Below are positions 44,888-53,677 of a DNA stretch of 64,000 nucleotides, piece after piece. The notes under the pieces are model-generated. The model was given only the letters and a program-made list of their open reading frames with translations. It made no database searches and was not told the DNA's origin. A program made the position numbers and the translations under genes. Within the stretch, counting starts at the first letter, position 1. Every line of letters begins with the position of its first letter. Source of the DNA: Cohnella terricola (GTDB lineage: Bacteria > Bacillota > Bacilli > Paenibacillales > Paenibacillaceae). The stretch is taken from assembly GCF_007786475.1 (NCBI RefSeq), contig NZ_VNJJ01000009.1, positions 62,001 through 126,000 of the forward strand, read 5' to 3'.

Positions 44888-46198
44888 ATGAGCGGTTGGG
44901 CGAATGAAATCAAGCGCAAGATCTGGATCCGCAAGAGCGAATCGGAGAACCGGAGAAGCCTTCGGATCTCATTGATCGAGGGGATACCTGCCAATATTTT
45001 GGCTAACCTATTAGGCGGTCCTCTGCAGACCGTATATTTAACGTATCTTGGTTTTTCCGCATTCCATATCGGTCTGGTGTTGGCGGTTCCGCCATTCGCC
45101 TTGCTGGTTCAGATTATTATTGCGTTCGCGATGCAGAGCTGGCAGAACCGACGGTTTTTCTCCGCGCTATTCGGTATCGTACATCGCACCCTATGGGTCG
45201 GAACGGGGTTAATCCCTCTCACCTTTACTCAGGATGCCTGGATTCCGGTCTATATCGCGGTCTGGCTGGTCTGCATGATATCCGGACAAGCCGGAGGCGT
45301 CGTATGGACCTCTCTAATGGCCGATGTCGTTCCTCCGTCCTTGAGGGGCAAATACTTCGGCATACGCAACACGATCCATTGGGCGGTCGTCTGCGTGACG
45401 TTGCTCGCCGGCGGGCAGATCATGGAGCGGCTGCCGGGAACGCAAGGGTTTATCGTCCTCTTCTCGCTGAGCGCCGCATGCGTCATTTGGAACGGCTGGG
45501 CGTTGACGCGTTATCCGAATCCGCCTTTCCAACGATCGGAAAGCGGACGGTCGCTGCGGATGTTCGCACGTCCATTCTCGGATCGGCGTTTTTTGTCGGC
45601 GACGATGTTTATTTCCGTTTTTATTTTGTTGCAAAATATCGTGATTCCGTTATTCTCTTACATCATGCTCCAAGTGTTGGACATGACCGCGAGCAAGGTG
45701 ACGATCGTCATCATGCTGCAAAACCTGGCCATGATGTTCAGCTATTATTATTGGGGTGTGCTGAATAGCCGCTATTCGACGAATACGCTGTTGCTGTGGA
45801 CGTTTCCGATCATCTCTGCCGCTTGCGCGGTGTGGGCGGGCATGTCGATTCTTCCCGCGCTGCTCGTGCTAATCGTCGTGCACGTGCTGCTAGGTTTCGG
45901 GCAAGCAGGCTATAATTTGCTCGTCTTTAATTTCCTAATCGGAGATTCGCCCAAATCGGAACGGCCTATGTATGTCGCCGTTTTCTCCGCCTTTACGGGG
46001 ATATCCGGATTTATCGGTCCAATCGCAGGGGGCTGGCTGTACGATGCCGCGAACAACTGGCCGCTCTGGCTGCAGACATACGGGATTGTCGCGATCGCCG
46101 GAGTTGCGCTGCTCGTATTGGCGTTTGCCGTCGCACCGTTCGTATTCGGTAAACGGAAACAATCGCGCGCCAGCGAAACCGTGGTAGAATGGAATTGA
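44888..46198 (+). CDS. MFS transporter
   Basis: The 436-residue protein has about twelve membrane helices and the loop RGKYFGIRNTIHW, a divergent form of the MFS motif between helices. A short basic N-terminal cytoplasmic region precedes the first helix. The substrate is unknown. GGGGGAGCATCGCG precedes the ATG. It follows the aminopeptidase closely, which might hint at peptide or amino acid transport, but this is weak. Confidence 0.82.
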   Translation: MSGWANEIKRKIWIRKSESENRRSLRISLIEGIPANILANLLGGPLQTVYLTYLGFSAFHIGLVLAVPPFALLVQIIIAFAMQSWQNRRFFSALFGIVHRTLWVGTGLIPLTFTQDAWIPVYIAVWLVCMISGQAGGVVWTSLMADVVPPSLRGKYFGIRNTIHWAVVCVTLLAGGQIMERLPGTQGFIVLFSLSAACVIWNGWALTRYPNPPFQRSESGRSLRMFARPFSDRRFLSATMFISVFILLQNIVIPLFSYIMLQVLDMTASKVTIVIMLQNLAMMFSYYYWGVLNSRYSTNTLLLWTFPIISAACAVWAGMSILPALLVLIVVHVLLGFGQAGYNLLVFNFLIGDSPKSERPMYVAVFSAFTGISGFIGPIAGGWLYDAANNWPLWLQTYGIVAIAGVALLVLAFAVAPFVFGKRKQSRASETVVEWN

Positions 46199-46232
46199 AC
46201 GAATCCACTAAAGAAAAGACGAGGTGTTCGGC

Positions 46233-46508
46233 ATGGAATTGATCGTAACGCCTTCCGCTCTGTCATGCTTCAAAGAAGAATGGGGTATTGGGCAAGGAGA
46301 AACGGTCCGTATTTTCGTCAGATACGTAAGCGGTGGAGAGACCCCGTTTGCGTTCGGAATAACGCGAGATACGCCGATCGATGCCGCGGTTGTAACGGTT
46401 GCCGGCGAGGTGACGTTTTACATGGAGAGTAAAGACGTCTGGTTCCTAGAGGGCAAAAGCCTTCGGATCGATAACCAAGGCGAAGATATCGTATTTCATT
46501 TTTCTTAA
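46233..46508 (+). CDS. HesB/IscA-fold protein lacking the cluster cysteines
   Basis: The 91-residue protein has the HesB-like fold pattern (MELIVTPSALSCFKEEWG, then RIFVRYVSGGETPFAFGI). However, the Cys residues that bind iron-sulfur clusters in IscA are missing; only one Cys remains, near residue 12. It matches the YneR-type subgroup of Bacillota, whose function is unknown. ATG 46233 follows GACGAGGTGTTCGGC. It is 35 bp after the MFS gene. Confidence 0.78.
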   Translation: MELIVTPSALSCFKEEWGIGQGETVRIFVRYVSGGETPFAFGITRDTPIDAAVVTVAGEVTFYMESKDVWFLEGKSLRIDNQGEDIVFHFS

Positions 46509-46596
46509 GGTAGAAAACCGGAGCGGATTGATGTAAACTAATAATCATTATATTTCGACATGCTCCGGCAGGCAGAGAAAGGGAGATTGAAAGGAT

Positions 46597-47565
46597 ATGA
46601 CGGTACATAGCAAGACGAATCATTGCAAGATCGTGGATTGTACGGTACGTGACGGAGGTCTCGTCAACAACTGGGATTTCAGCGTGGAGTTCGTGCAAGA
46701 TTTGTACGAGTCCTTGAACGCTGCCGGCGTGGAGTACATGGAGGTCGGCTACAAAAACTCTCCGAAGCTTCTGAAGAGCGAAGGAAAGGAAGGACCGTGG
46801 AGATTTCTGGACGACGACTTCCTGCGCAAAGTGATCGGCGAGAAGAAACGTACGAAGCTGTCCGCGCTCGTTGACGTAGGGCGGGTAGACGAAGCCGACG
46901 TGCTTCAGCGGAGCGAATCGATGCTCGACTTGATTCGCGTTGCTTGTTACGCGCGGGATACGGCGAAGGCGATCGACCTCGGAACGTTGTTCCATAATCG
47001 CGGTTACGAGACGACGATCAATATTATGGCGCTGTCCGGCGTCATGGACAACGAATTGAACGAGTCGCTTGCGATGATTAACGACAGCCCGATCGACGTT
47101 GTCTACATTGTTGATTCCTACGGAAGCTTGGACCCGGACGATATTCGCTATCTCGTGGAGAAATTCAGCCGCGCGCTCAAGAACAAACGTCTGGGCGTCC
47201 ATACGCATAACAATCTCCAGCTTGCTTTTGCCAATACGTTAACCGCCGCTCAACTTGGCGTCGAATTGCTCGACGCGTCCGTTTTCGGCATGGGCCGCGC
47301 CGCCGGCAATACGCCGACCGAGCTGCTGCTCGCCAAGCTTACGAAGCCGGAGTACAATCTTCGTCCGGTGCTCGGCATGATCGAGAAGCATATGATCAAG
47401 CTGCGCGAGAAGGAAGAGTGGGGTTACCTCATTCCGGACATGATCACGGGCACGCTCGACGAGCATCCGAGAAGCGCCATGGGTTGGAGAGCTTCGGACA
47501 AGCGCGATCTGTTTACCGAATTTTACGACAAGATGACGACCCCGGAAGTTTTCCACGGGAAATAA
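46597..47565 (+). CDS. HMGL-like (DRE-TIM) aldolase family protein
   Basis: The 322-residue protein has the metal-binding start of the DRE-TIM barrel (DCTVRDGGLVNNWDF), a catalytic-type YIVDSYGSLDP and the paired histidines in GVHTHNNLQLAFAN, then GMGRAAGNTPTELLLA. These are as in 4-hydroxy-2-oxovalerate aldolase and HMG-CoA lyase relatives. The partner dehydrogenase of the catabolic pathway is absent, so the substrate is open. A ribosome site GAAAGGATAT precedes the ATG. A terminator follows. Confidence 0.82.
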   Translation: MTVHSKTNHCKIVDCTVRDGGLVNNWDFSVEFVQDLYESLNAAGVEYMEVGYKNSPKLLKSEGKEGPWRFLDDDFLRKVIGEKKRTKLSALVDVGRVDEADVLQRSESMLDLIRVACYARDTAKAIDLGTLFHNRGYETTINIMALSGVMDNELNESLAMINDSPIDVVYIVDSYGSLDPDDIRYLVEKFSRALKNKRLGVHTHNNLQLAFANTLTAAQLGVELLDASVFGMGRAAGNTPTELLLAKLTKPEYNLRPVLGMIEKHMIKLREKEEWGYLIPDMITGTLDEHPRSAMGWRASDKRDLFTEFYDKMTTPEVFHGK

Positions 47566-47577
47566 GCTTGTCGACGC

Positions 47578-47620
47578 AAGAGCCGTTTTCGAGTCCAATC
47601 GACTCGTACGGCTCTTTTTT
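47578..47620 (+). terminator. Terminator of aldolase gene
   Basis: AAGAGCCGT (47578-47586) pairs with ACGGCTCTT (47608-47616) and the inner CGAGTC/GACTCG extends the stem. T follows to 47620. Confidence 0.85.
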
Positions 47621-47707
47621 CGCACCCAATAGTGCTTTCGACTCGACAAAAGGCGTTCCGTAGGCTATTGTTTTTGTAAAAACATGGCACGCATGGAGGT
47701 CGGATAC

Positions 47708-48367
47708 ATGTCGGGAGCAGAGTATGGAAGCTTCTTTCCGGGGACGAACGGGGGAGAACGGTCCGAAGGCGCCGAACAACCCCGTCTGCTGAATGATATT
47801 CTGGATCGGTTAAGCATTCGGAATCGGCTGCCGCCGCTGACTCCGGAGAAGGCGTGGCATCCCCGCATCGACGAGGAGATCGCGGCGTTGTCGCGAGCGT
47901 ACTGGGCGGACGGACTGCCCGACGGCTTGTCGTCGTTACAGGCTTACCAGGCCGCCCTTCATCTGTGGAACGACAGTCTGGAAGCTGCGCATGAGCTCGT
48001 GCAGGAGCTGGATACGCCGACGGGAATGCTGCTTCACGGCATTATTCATCGGCGCGAGGGAGATTACGACAATGCGAAATATTGGTTCCACCGGACGGGC
48101 AACCATCCTGCTTATCACGGATTGCAAGCAAGGGCGGCGGCATTCCTGCGCCAGCATGAAGGGGTTCGCGGCCCGCTTGAGCAAGCATTGGACAACATCG
48201 TCACGCAGGGGAGTTGGAATCCGTATCTGTTCGTGAACGCCGTCGAAATCCAGGAAAATCAGGTCGGTGAAGATAACGCGCGTTATCCGCTTGAGTACCT
48301 GCAACAATTGGAACTGGAGGCTGTGCTTCGTTTTCTCGAAGGACGTATCGCCGTAAACCCCGAATAG
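47708..48367 (+). CDS. Conserved hypothetical protein
   Basis: The 219-residue soluble protein is rich in helices. It contains a distinctive stretch, LLHGIIHRREGDYDNAKYWFHRTGNHPAY (seen as HGIIHRREGDYDNAKYWF and HRTGNHPAY), resembling a single tetratricopeptide-like repeat with extra histidines. I know no function for the family. ATG 47708 lies seven bases after GGAGGT; the earlier ATG at 47684 lacks a site. It converges with the MMPL gene, 21 bp away, with no clear terminator between. Confidence 0.75.
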   Translation: MSGAEYGSFFPGTNGGERSEGAEQPRLLNDILDRLSIRNRLPPLTPEKAWHPRIDEEIAALSRAYWADGLPDGLSSLQAYQAALHLWNDSLEAAHELVQELDTPTGMLLHGIIHRREGDYDNAKYWFHRTGNHPAYHGLQARAAAFLRQHEGVRGPLEQALDNIVTQGSWNPYLFVNAVEIQENQVGEDNARYPLEYLQQLELEAVLRFLEGRIAVNPE

Positions 48368-48388
48368 ATAAGCGAAGAAAACAGAACG

Positions 48389-50821
48389 TCACCGCGGATT
48401 TCGTACGCGATGAAACGGGCGCCAGTTAGCGTCTCCAAGCAAACAAGCGCAAGCGGGAACGATCAAGCCCATGAACAGCGTCGCGTACAGCAATAACCCG
48501 ATGAGCGCGCCGACGCCGATCTGTGCTAGCGTATCAACCCCGGAGAAGGCGAGCGCCCCGAACGTTCCCCCCATAATGACGGCGGAGGAACCGATGACCC
48601 CTCCTGTCGATCGCATGGCCGTGGTCATCGCGGCCGCCGCTTGCCCGGGGCGGTATTCTTCTTTGAAACGGGCCATGAGGAAAATACCGTAGTCCACTCC
48701 TAACGCCACGATAATGATGAAGACGAAGAAGGAAACCGTCCACGATAATCCGTCATATCCCAACCCTTTTACGAACAAAAACTCCAATATGCCCATCGTG
48801 ATCAAATAATTTAATCCGAGCGAGAGCAATACATATAGAGGAGCGACGAAAGAACGAAGCAGCAGCATGAGCAATAGGGCAATCCCGATAAGCACCCATA
48901 CTCCCGTGCGAACGAAATCCCGCAGCGAGATGTCGCGAAGTTCGCCGTATTTCGCGGAAATCCCGGCTGCATACGCCTGCGGATCCTCCAGCCATGTAGC
49001 GTTCAAGCTGTGCTGCAATTTCTCCATGATCAACGGTACCGTATCCAGCGCCCGATCGGAATAAGGATTCGAGTCGAGAATGAGCTCAATCTTCGCCGTT
49101 CGCCCGTCCGGGGAAATGTAGTAGTCTAACGCTCGTTCGCTGGCGGCGTGATGTCGCTCCCCAGAGCTGTCGTTTAATCGCTTCAGTCCGCCAAGCTGTG
49201 AGACGATCAGTTGGCTTAATCCGCTCTGGAGCTGCTTGACGGATGACGCGATACCGAGCAGGCCTTGGCTCAGAGGGGCGGAGCTGAGAGCGATCGTTTT
49301 CAGACCGTCGATCAGCGATTCTTGTTCTCCCACGATCGTTTGGATAAGCTCTGCGACGTTGGGCTTCCGAAGCTGGCCCGGAACGGTCAGCTCGTCCGGC
49401 TTGCGGCCGAGCGGGCGAACCGCGCTGCGGACTTCGCGAACGTCGTCCAGACGGGTCAGGTCCGTGCTGGCTTGCTCCAAGGCGGCAAGCCCCGAAGTCG
49501 TGCGCATGGACTGCTTGGCGGTAACGACGATCGTGACCGGGAATAGCTCCCCGGCTCCGAATGCTTTCTCCGCCTGACGGAAACCCGAGACGGATGGCAA
49601 ATTCGGATTGATCTCGGAAATATCGTCGAAGGAGCGTTTGCCTTCATAAAGCAAAGTCAGCGGCGTTAATCCGATGACCGCCGCGAGCAGCACGGCAACC
49701 GAGCGTTTCCGGGCTAGCGAGGCGAAGGTCTCCCATAGGCGGGACAGGCGCCGTTGCGAACCGGCGGCGCCGCTATCGGGCCAGAACGCGGCTTTGCCGA
49801 ATACGAGCAGCAGCGCGGGAGCGAGCGTCAAAGCCGCCGCGACGGTGACGAGCATGCCGACGGCAACGCCGACAGCAGACCGGTACAGGCCGAACTCGGC
49901 TAATCCGAGAAGCAGGAAGGCCGCGAATACGGTGGCGGCCGAGTAGACGATCGTCGCGCCTACGCCGGACATCGTTCGGGACAACGCGGCAATCCGATCG
50001 CGAGGGTTGCCTGCCGATAATTCCTCGCGATATCGCAAAATCAAGAGAATGCAGTAGTCCGTGCCCGCGCCAAACAGAACGGCGATCAGGAAAGATTCCG
50101 AGAAATGGGACACAGGAACGCCGAACTGCGCGCATATTCCAACGATTCCCCGAGCCAGCACAAAGCTGGTTCCGATCGTGAGCAATGGGATCACCGCGGC
50201 AATCGGGGACCGGAATAAAAACAGCAAGATGAGCACGACGAACCCGACCGTCAGCATTTCCGTACGGCGAAGGCCGCTTTCCGCGGATTGCTGGAAGTCC
50301 TGGGACAGCGGAGCGCTGCCCGTTAATAATGCTGAGCTCCCTTCGGGAGCATCCTTAAGCAACTCCTTCAGCCTGCCAAGCGTCGTCTTGGTCGCCTCGT
50401 CGAAATCGGCATGAGGCAGATTCACGATCGCGATCCGGGTCGAACCGTCCTTGCTCAGCAATCTGTCGGCGATCTCAGGCTGCGTTCCGGCCGAAACGAC
50501 GCTTGTCACGCCAATCTCTTCCCGTTCTGAATCGATACGATCCATCAAGCCGTCTATCCATTCCTGGTCTGTCCGCGTCAAGCCTTCAGACCGCGAGAAT
50601 ACGATAACCGCGCTCGATAGCGAGCGATCGTTCGGGGTTATATTTTGCAGCAGATGCGTCGCCTGAACGGACCCGGCCTCGGCGGGAAGAAATTTCTGCT
50701 CCGACGTTCGCAGGACATCCTGCAGATTCGGCAGAGCGATGATTGCGAGGGAACCGGCCGCAAGCCAAGCCGCGACGACAACCCAGCGCAGCTTGGCTAT
50801 CCAACGTATCCAGATGTCCAT
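48389..50821 (-). CDS. MMPL/RND-family exporter
   Basis: The 810-residue membrane protein has the RND layout: one helix, a large extracytoplasmic loop (about 35-180), a block of helices, a second helix plus loop (about 370-600), and a final block. The conserved helix-4 motifs GAGTDYCILLILRYREEL and GVDYGIFLMARFKEEYR carry the Asp-Tyr pair used for proton coupling. It is like YdfJ and mycobacterial MMPL proteins, which export lipids or drugs. No regulator or adapter gene is next to it. AAGGAGGAGGGACG precedes the ATG. It is divergent from pxpBC. Confidence 0.9.
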   Translation of the reverse strand: MDIWIRWIAKLRWVVVAAWLAAGSLAIIALPNLQDVLRTSEQKFLPAEAGSVQATHLLQNITPNDRSLSSAVIVFSRSEGLTRTDQEWIDGLMDRIDSEREEIGVTSVVSAGTQPEIADRLLSKDGSTRIAIVNLPHADFDEATKTTLGRLKELLKDAPEGSSALLTGSAPLSQDFQQSAESGLRRTEMLTVGFVVLILLFLFRSPIAAVIPLLTIGTSFVLARGIVGICAQFGVPVSHFSESFLIAVLFGAGTDYCILLILRYREELSAGNPRDRIAALSRTMSGVGATIVYSAATVFAAFLLLGLAEFGLYRSAVGVAVGMLVTVAAALTLAPALLLVFGKAAFWPDSGAAGSQRRLSRLWETFASLARKRSVAVLLAAVIGLTPLTLLYEGKRSFDDISEINPNLPSVSGFRQAEKAFGAGELFPVTIVVTAKQSMRTTSGLAALEQASTDLTRLDDVREVRSAVRPLGRKPDELTVPGQLRKPNVAELIQTIVGEQESLIDGLKTIALSSAPLSQGLLGIASSVKQLQSGLSQLIVSQLGGLKRLNDSSGERHHAASERALDYYISPDGRTAKIELILDSNPYSDRALDTVPLIMEKLQHSLNATWLEDPQAYAAGISAKYGELRDISLRDFVRTGVWVLIGIALLLMLLLRSFVAPLYVLLSLGLNYLITMGILEFLFVKGLGYDGLSWTVSFFVFIIIVALGVDYGIFLMARFKEEYRPGQAAAAMTTAMRSTGGVIGSSAVIMGGTFGALAFSGVDTLAQIGVGALIGLLLYATLFMGLIVPACACLLGDANWRPFHRVRNPR

Positions 50822-51020
50822 CGTCCCTCCTCCTTCTTGCGCTATTGCGGTTCGTACCCCGACAATCTATCGATATCCACGTACCGAGGCCGCTGCTCGA
50901 TGACGAGTTTCGCCAATTCGTAACATTCCACTTTGTACCCCAACCTCTCTTGCTGTTAGTATAATTGTAACGTGTGGTTCAAGAAGGTTGCAATCGGAAG
51001 TTCCGAGAGGAGGCGGCATC

Positions 51021-52796
51021 TTGAGCATGATCGGCTTCTACGCAAGTCCGCTTGGCGATCGAGCGTTCCTGCTTCGCTGGCATGGGGAGATCGAAGCGGG
51101 AGAACTGGCGGCGAAAGCAATAGCCATCGAAAATAGGAGTCTGCCCTGGCTGCTCGAGACGGTCACGGCTAGCCGGTCGATCGCGATTTATATGAAGGCG
51201 ACTTCTCCGATGGCGATGAGCGATGCGATTCGGGAAGTTATACCGATGGCGGGACGGCAGTTCGTGGGGGAAGTTAGCGATCTTCCCCCTAGGGAAGTTG
51301 AACTCCCGGTCGTCTATGGTGGCGAGCACGGTCCCGATCTAGCGGATTGCGCCATTAGAAGCGAGATGACGGCAGAGCAATTCGCGGCGAAGCATTCGGA
51401 GGTCGTATATACAGTCGATGCGATGGGATTCGCTCCCGGTTTTCCTTACTTGAGCGGTTTGCCCGACGGTTTGACGCAGCCTCGCCATGCCAGTCCTCGT
51501 TTGAAGGTGCCAGCCGGTTCAGTCGGCATTGCCGGCGATCGGACAGGCATATATCCGACGGACTCGCCGGGAGGCTGGCAGATTATCGGAAGAACGGCGG
51601 TTCCGCTTTTCCGGCCCAATCATGAAAGGCCGTTTCTTCTCTCTCAAGGAGATCGCGTCAAGTTTGTCCCGGTCGCCGAATATTCTTCGATACCGGCGGA
51701 AGCGGCTGCAGGCGATGCAAGCAGAGATCGTGAACGTCCCGCCAATGCGGCGCTGACTGTGCTGAAGCCGGGATTGCATACGACGATTCAGGACTCGGGA
51801 CGCATAGGATGGCGATCCAGCGGCGTATCTCCCGGGGGGGCGATGGACGGGGCAGCGATGAGGATGGCCAATCTTCTGGTCGGAAACGACGAATACGCCG
51901 CTGTGCTGGAGCTCACGTTAATCGGAGGACACTATATCTGCGATAACGATGTTCTGATTGCCATATGCGGAGCGGATCTGTCTCCGTGCGCGGGCGGCGA
52001 TCCGATTCCGATGAATCGGCCCGTCTACCTCGCCCGAGGCGCGGAATTGTCTTTCGGGGCTGTCCGTTCCGGCTGCAGGGCGTACGTGGCCGTGGCCGGA
52101 GGGATCGATGTCCCGGATACGCTCGGAAGCAAAAGCACGGATACGAGGGCCGGCTTCGGCGGGCGATTCGGCCGGGCATTAGCGGAGGGGGACGCGATCG
52201 GCTCGCGGCCGTTTTCCCCTCAGTCATCGGCTCTTCTGGAGAGAATTCGGACATCGGCGATCAAACATAAAGCAACTTGGGGGACGGTGAAATGGAGCGC
52301 GGCGCCCCCCGTGGCAAGCGGTCTATGGCAACACGGCAGTCGTTCCGGTACGCTGCGTCTTGTCCCGGGGGCGGAATGGGACGATTTTACCCCGGAATCT
52401 CGCAAGGCGCTGCTAAAATCCTCCTATCGTGTGGAGGCCTCATCAGATCGGATGGGACTAAGGCTGTCGGGAGAGGCGCTGAGCCGGAACGCGAGTGAAG
52501 AGTTGTCGTCCCACGGCGTCGTGCCCGGCACGATTCAAGTTCCCGCCGGAGGCCAGCCGATCATCCTGGGTGCGGGTTGTCAGCCAACCGGCGGGTATCC
52601 GAAGATCGCGCACGTCATTACGGCCGATTGGCCGATGCTAGCTCAAGCGGCGCCTGGCGATCGGCTGTATTTCGAGATGGTCGACCTAGAGACGGCCGAG
52701 AGGGAATTGGCCAACCGGGAAAAGGAGTTTGCGCGCTTAAAAGCGGGAATTTTCGCTTACACACGCGCGCTGATGAATGGAGAGGGAGAATCATGA
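51021..52796 (+). CDS. 5-oxoprolinase subunits B and C fused (PxpB-PxpC)
   Basis: PxpA, PxpB and PxpC together hydrolyse 5-oxoproline to glutamate with ATP. Here one 591-residue protein joins the two: residues about 1-225 match PxpB/KipI (DAMGFAPGFPYLSGLP, RLKVPAGSVGIAG, DSPGGWQIIGRT), and residues from about 240 match PxpC/KipA (LKPGLHTTIQDSGR, GAMDGAAMRMAN, and the GGYPKIAHVI end). The fused order B-C is the same as the gene order in many bacteria. TTG 51021 lies seven bases after GGAGG in GAGAGGAGG; ATG 51027 is an alternative. It overlaps pxpA by four bases. Confidence 0.92.
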   Translation: MSMIGFYASPLGDRAFLLRWHGEIEAGELAAKAIAIENRSLPWLLETVTASRSIAIYMKATSPMAMSDAIREVIPMAGRQFVGEVSDLPPREVELPVVYGGEHGPDLADCAIRSEMTAEQFAAKHSEVVYTVDAMGFAPGFPYLSGLPDGLTQPRHASPRLKVPAGSVGIAGDRTGIYPTDSPGGWQIIGRTAVPLFRPNHERPFLLSQGDRVKFVPVAEYSSIPAEAAAGDASRDRERPANAALTVLKPGLHTTIQDSGRIGWRSSGVSPGGAMDGAAMRMANLLVGNDEYAAVLELTLIGGHYICDNDVLIAICGADLSPCAGGDPIPMNRPVYLARGAELSFGAVRSGCRAYVAVAGGIDVPDTLGSKSTDTRAGFGGRFGRALAEGDAIGSRPFSPQSSALLERIRTSAIKHKATWGTVKWSAAPPVASGLWQHGSRSGTLRLVPGAEWDDFTPESRKALLKSSYRVEASSDRMGLRLSGEALSRNASEELSSHGVVPGTIQVPAGGQPIILGAGCQPTGGYPKIAHVITADWPMLAQAAPGDRLYFEMVDLETAERELANREKEFARLKAGIFAYTRALMNGEGES

Positions 52797-53515
52797 ACGA
52801 GATCGATATCAACGCAGATCTGGGCGAAAGCTTCGGCGCCTATGAGTGGGGCGCGGACGAAACGTTGCTGCAATTCGTCTCCTCGGCGAATATTGCTTGC
52901 GGATTTCATGCAGGAGACCCGCATGCGATGCGCCGAACCGCAGAGAGCTGCGTGAAGCGTGGCGTGGCGATCGGAGCGCATCCGGGCTTGCCGGACCGCC
53001 TTGGCTTCGGCCGGCGCGAGATGGCGGTCACGCCCGAGGAGGCGGCCGATTTCGTTCTCTATCAGACCGGGGCGCTGCAGGCTTTCGTTCATGCGGCGGG
53101 AGGCAAGCTCCGGCATGTCAAGCTGCATGGAGCTCTTTACCATATGGCCTCTAAAGACGAGAGATTGGCGGTAGCGATCGTGAAGGTCGTTCATCAACTC
53201 GATCCGAAGCTGCTTTTGTATGGACCTCCAGCAGGCCGATTGCTGGAGTCCGCGGCGGCTGTCGGACTACGTTATGTCGTGGAGGGATTCGCGGACCGTC
53301 TTTATTTGTCGGATGGAACGCTGGCCCCTCGGCAGTTGCCCGGAGCGGTGTTGGACCAAACGGAGTCCGTCGTCCGGCAAGCGCTGTCCCTGGCACGCGA
53401 AGGCGCCATTCGGACGCTATGTGTTCACGGAGACACGGCTCGGGCGGCGGAGCATGCCGAACGGATCGCAGAGGCCTTGCGGGAGGCGGGCATTACCGTT
53501 CGTCCGCCTCGTTAA
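52793..53515 (+). CDS. pxpA: 5-oxoprolinase subunit A
   Basis: The 240-residue protein is a LamB/YcsF family member: IDINADLGESFGAYEWG, SANIACGFHAGDP, IGAHPGLPDRLGFGRR and VKLHGALYHMA are all family marks. It works with PxpB and PxpC to open 5-oxoproline, a damage product of glutamine and glutathione. ATG 52793 overlaps the stop of pxpBC. No carrier for 5-oxoproline is adjacent. Confidence 0.95.
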   Translation: MNEIDINADLGESFGAYEWGADETLLQFVSSANIACGFHAGDPHAMRRTAESCVKRGVAIGAHPGLPDRLGFGRREMAVTPEEAADFVLYQTGALQAFVHAAGGKLRHVKLHGALYHMASKDERLAVAIVKVVHQLDPKLLLYGPPAGRLLESAAAVGLRYVVEGFADRLYLSDGTLAPRQLPGAVLDQTESVVRQALSLAREGAIRTLCVHGDTARAAEHAERIAEALREAGITVRPPR

Positions 53516-53677
53516 GCCAGGGGCGATAGGTGATCAAGAGGCGACCCTCTACGTGCAAGGTTGAAGAGCAAAGTGCGTTCGGGTACGATAAGGTTGCCCG
53601 GTGCGAGAGGGTTCGTCGCGGGATACCGCGCCCTACCCGCCGCCCGAGGCCGCAACAACTAGCAGGAGGCTGTTCCT

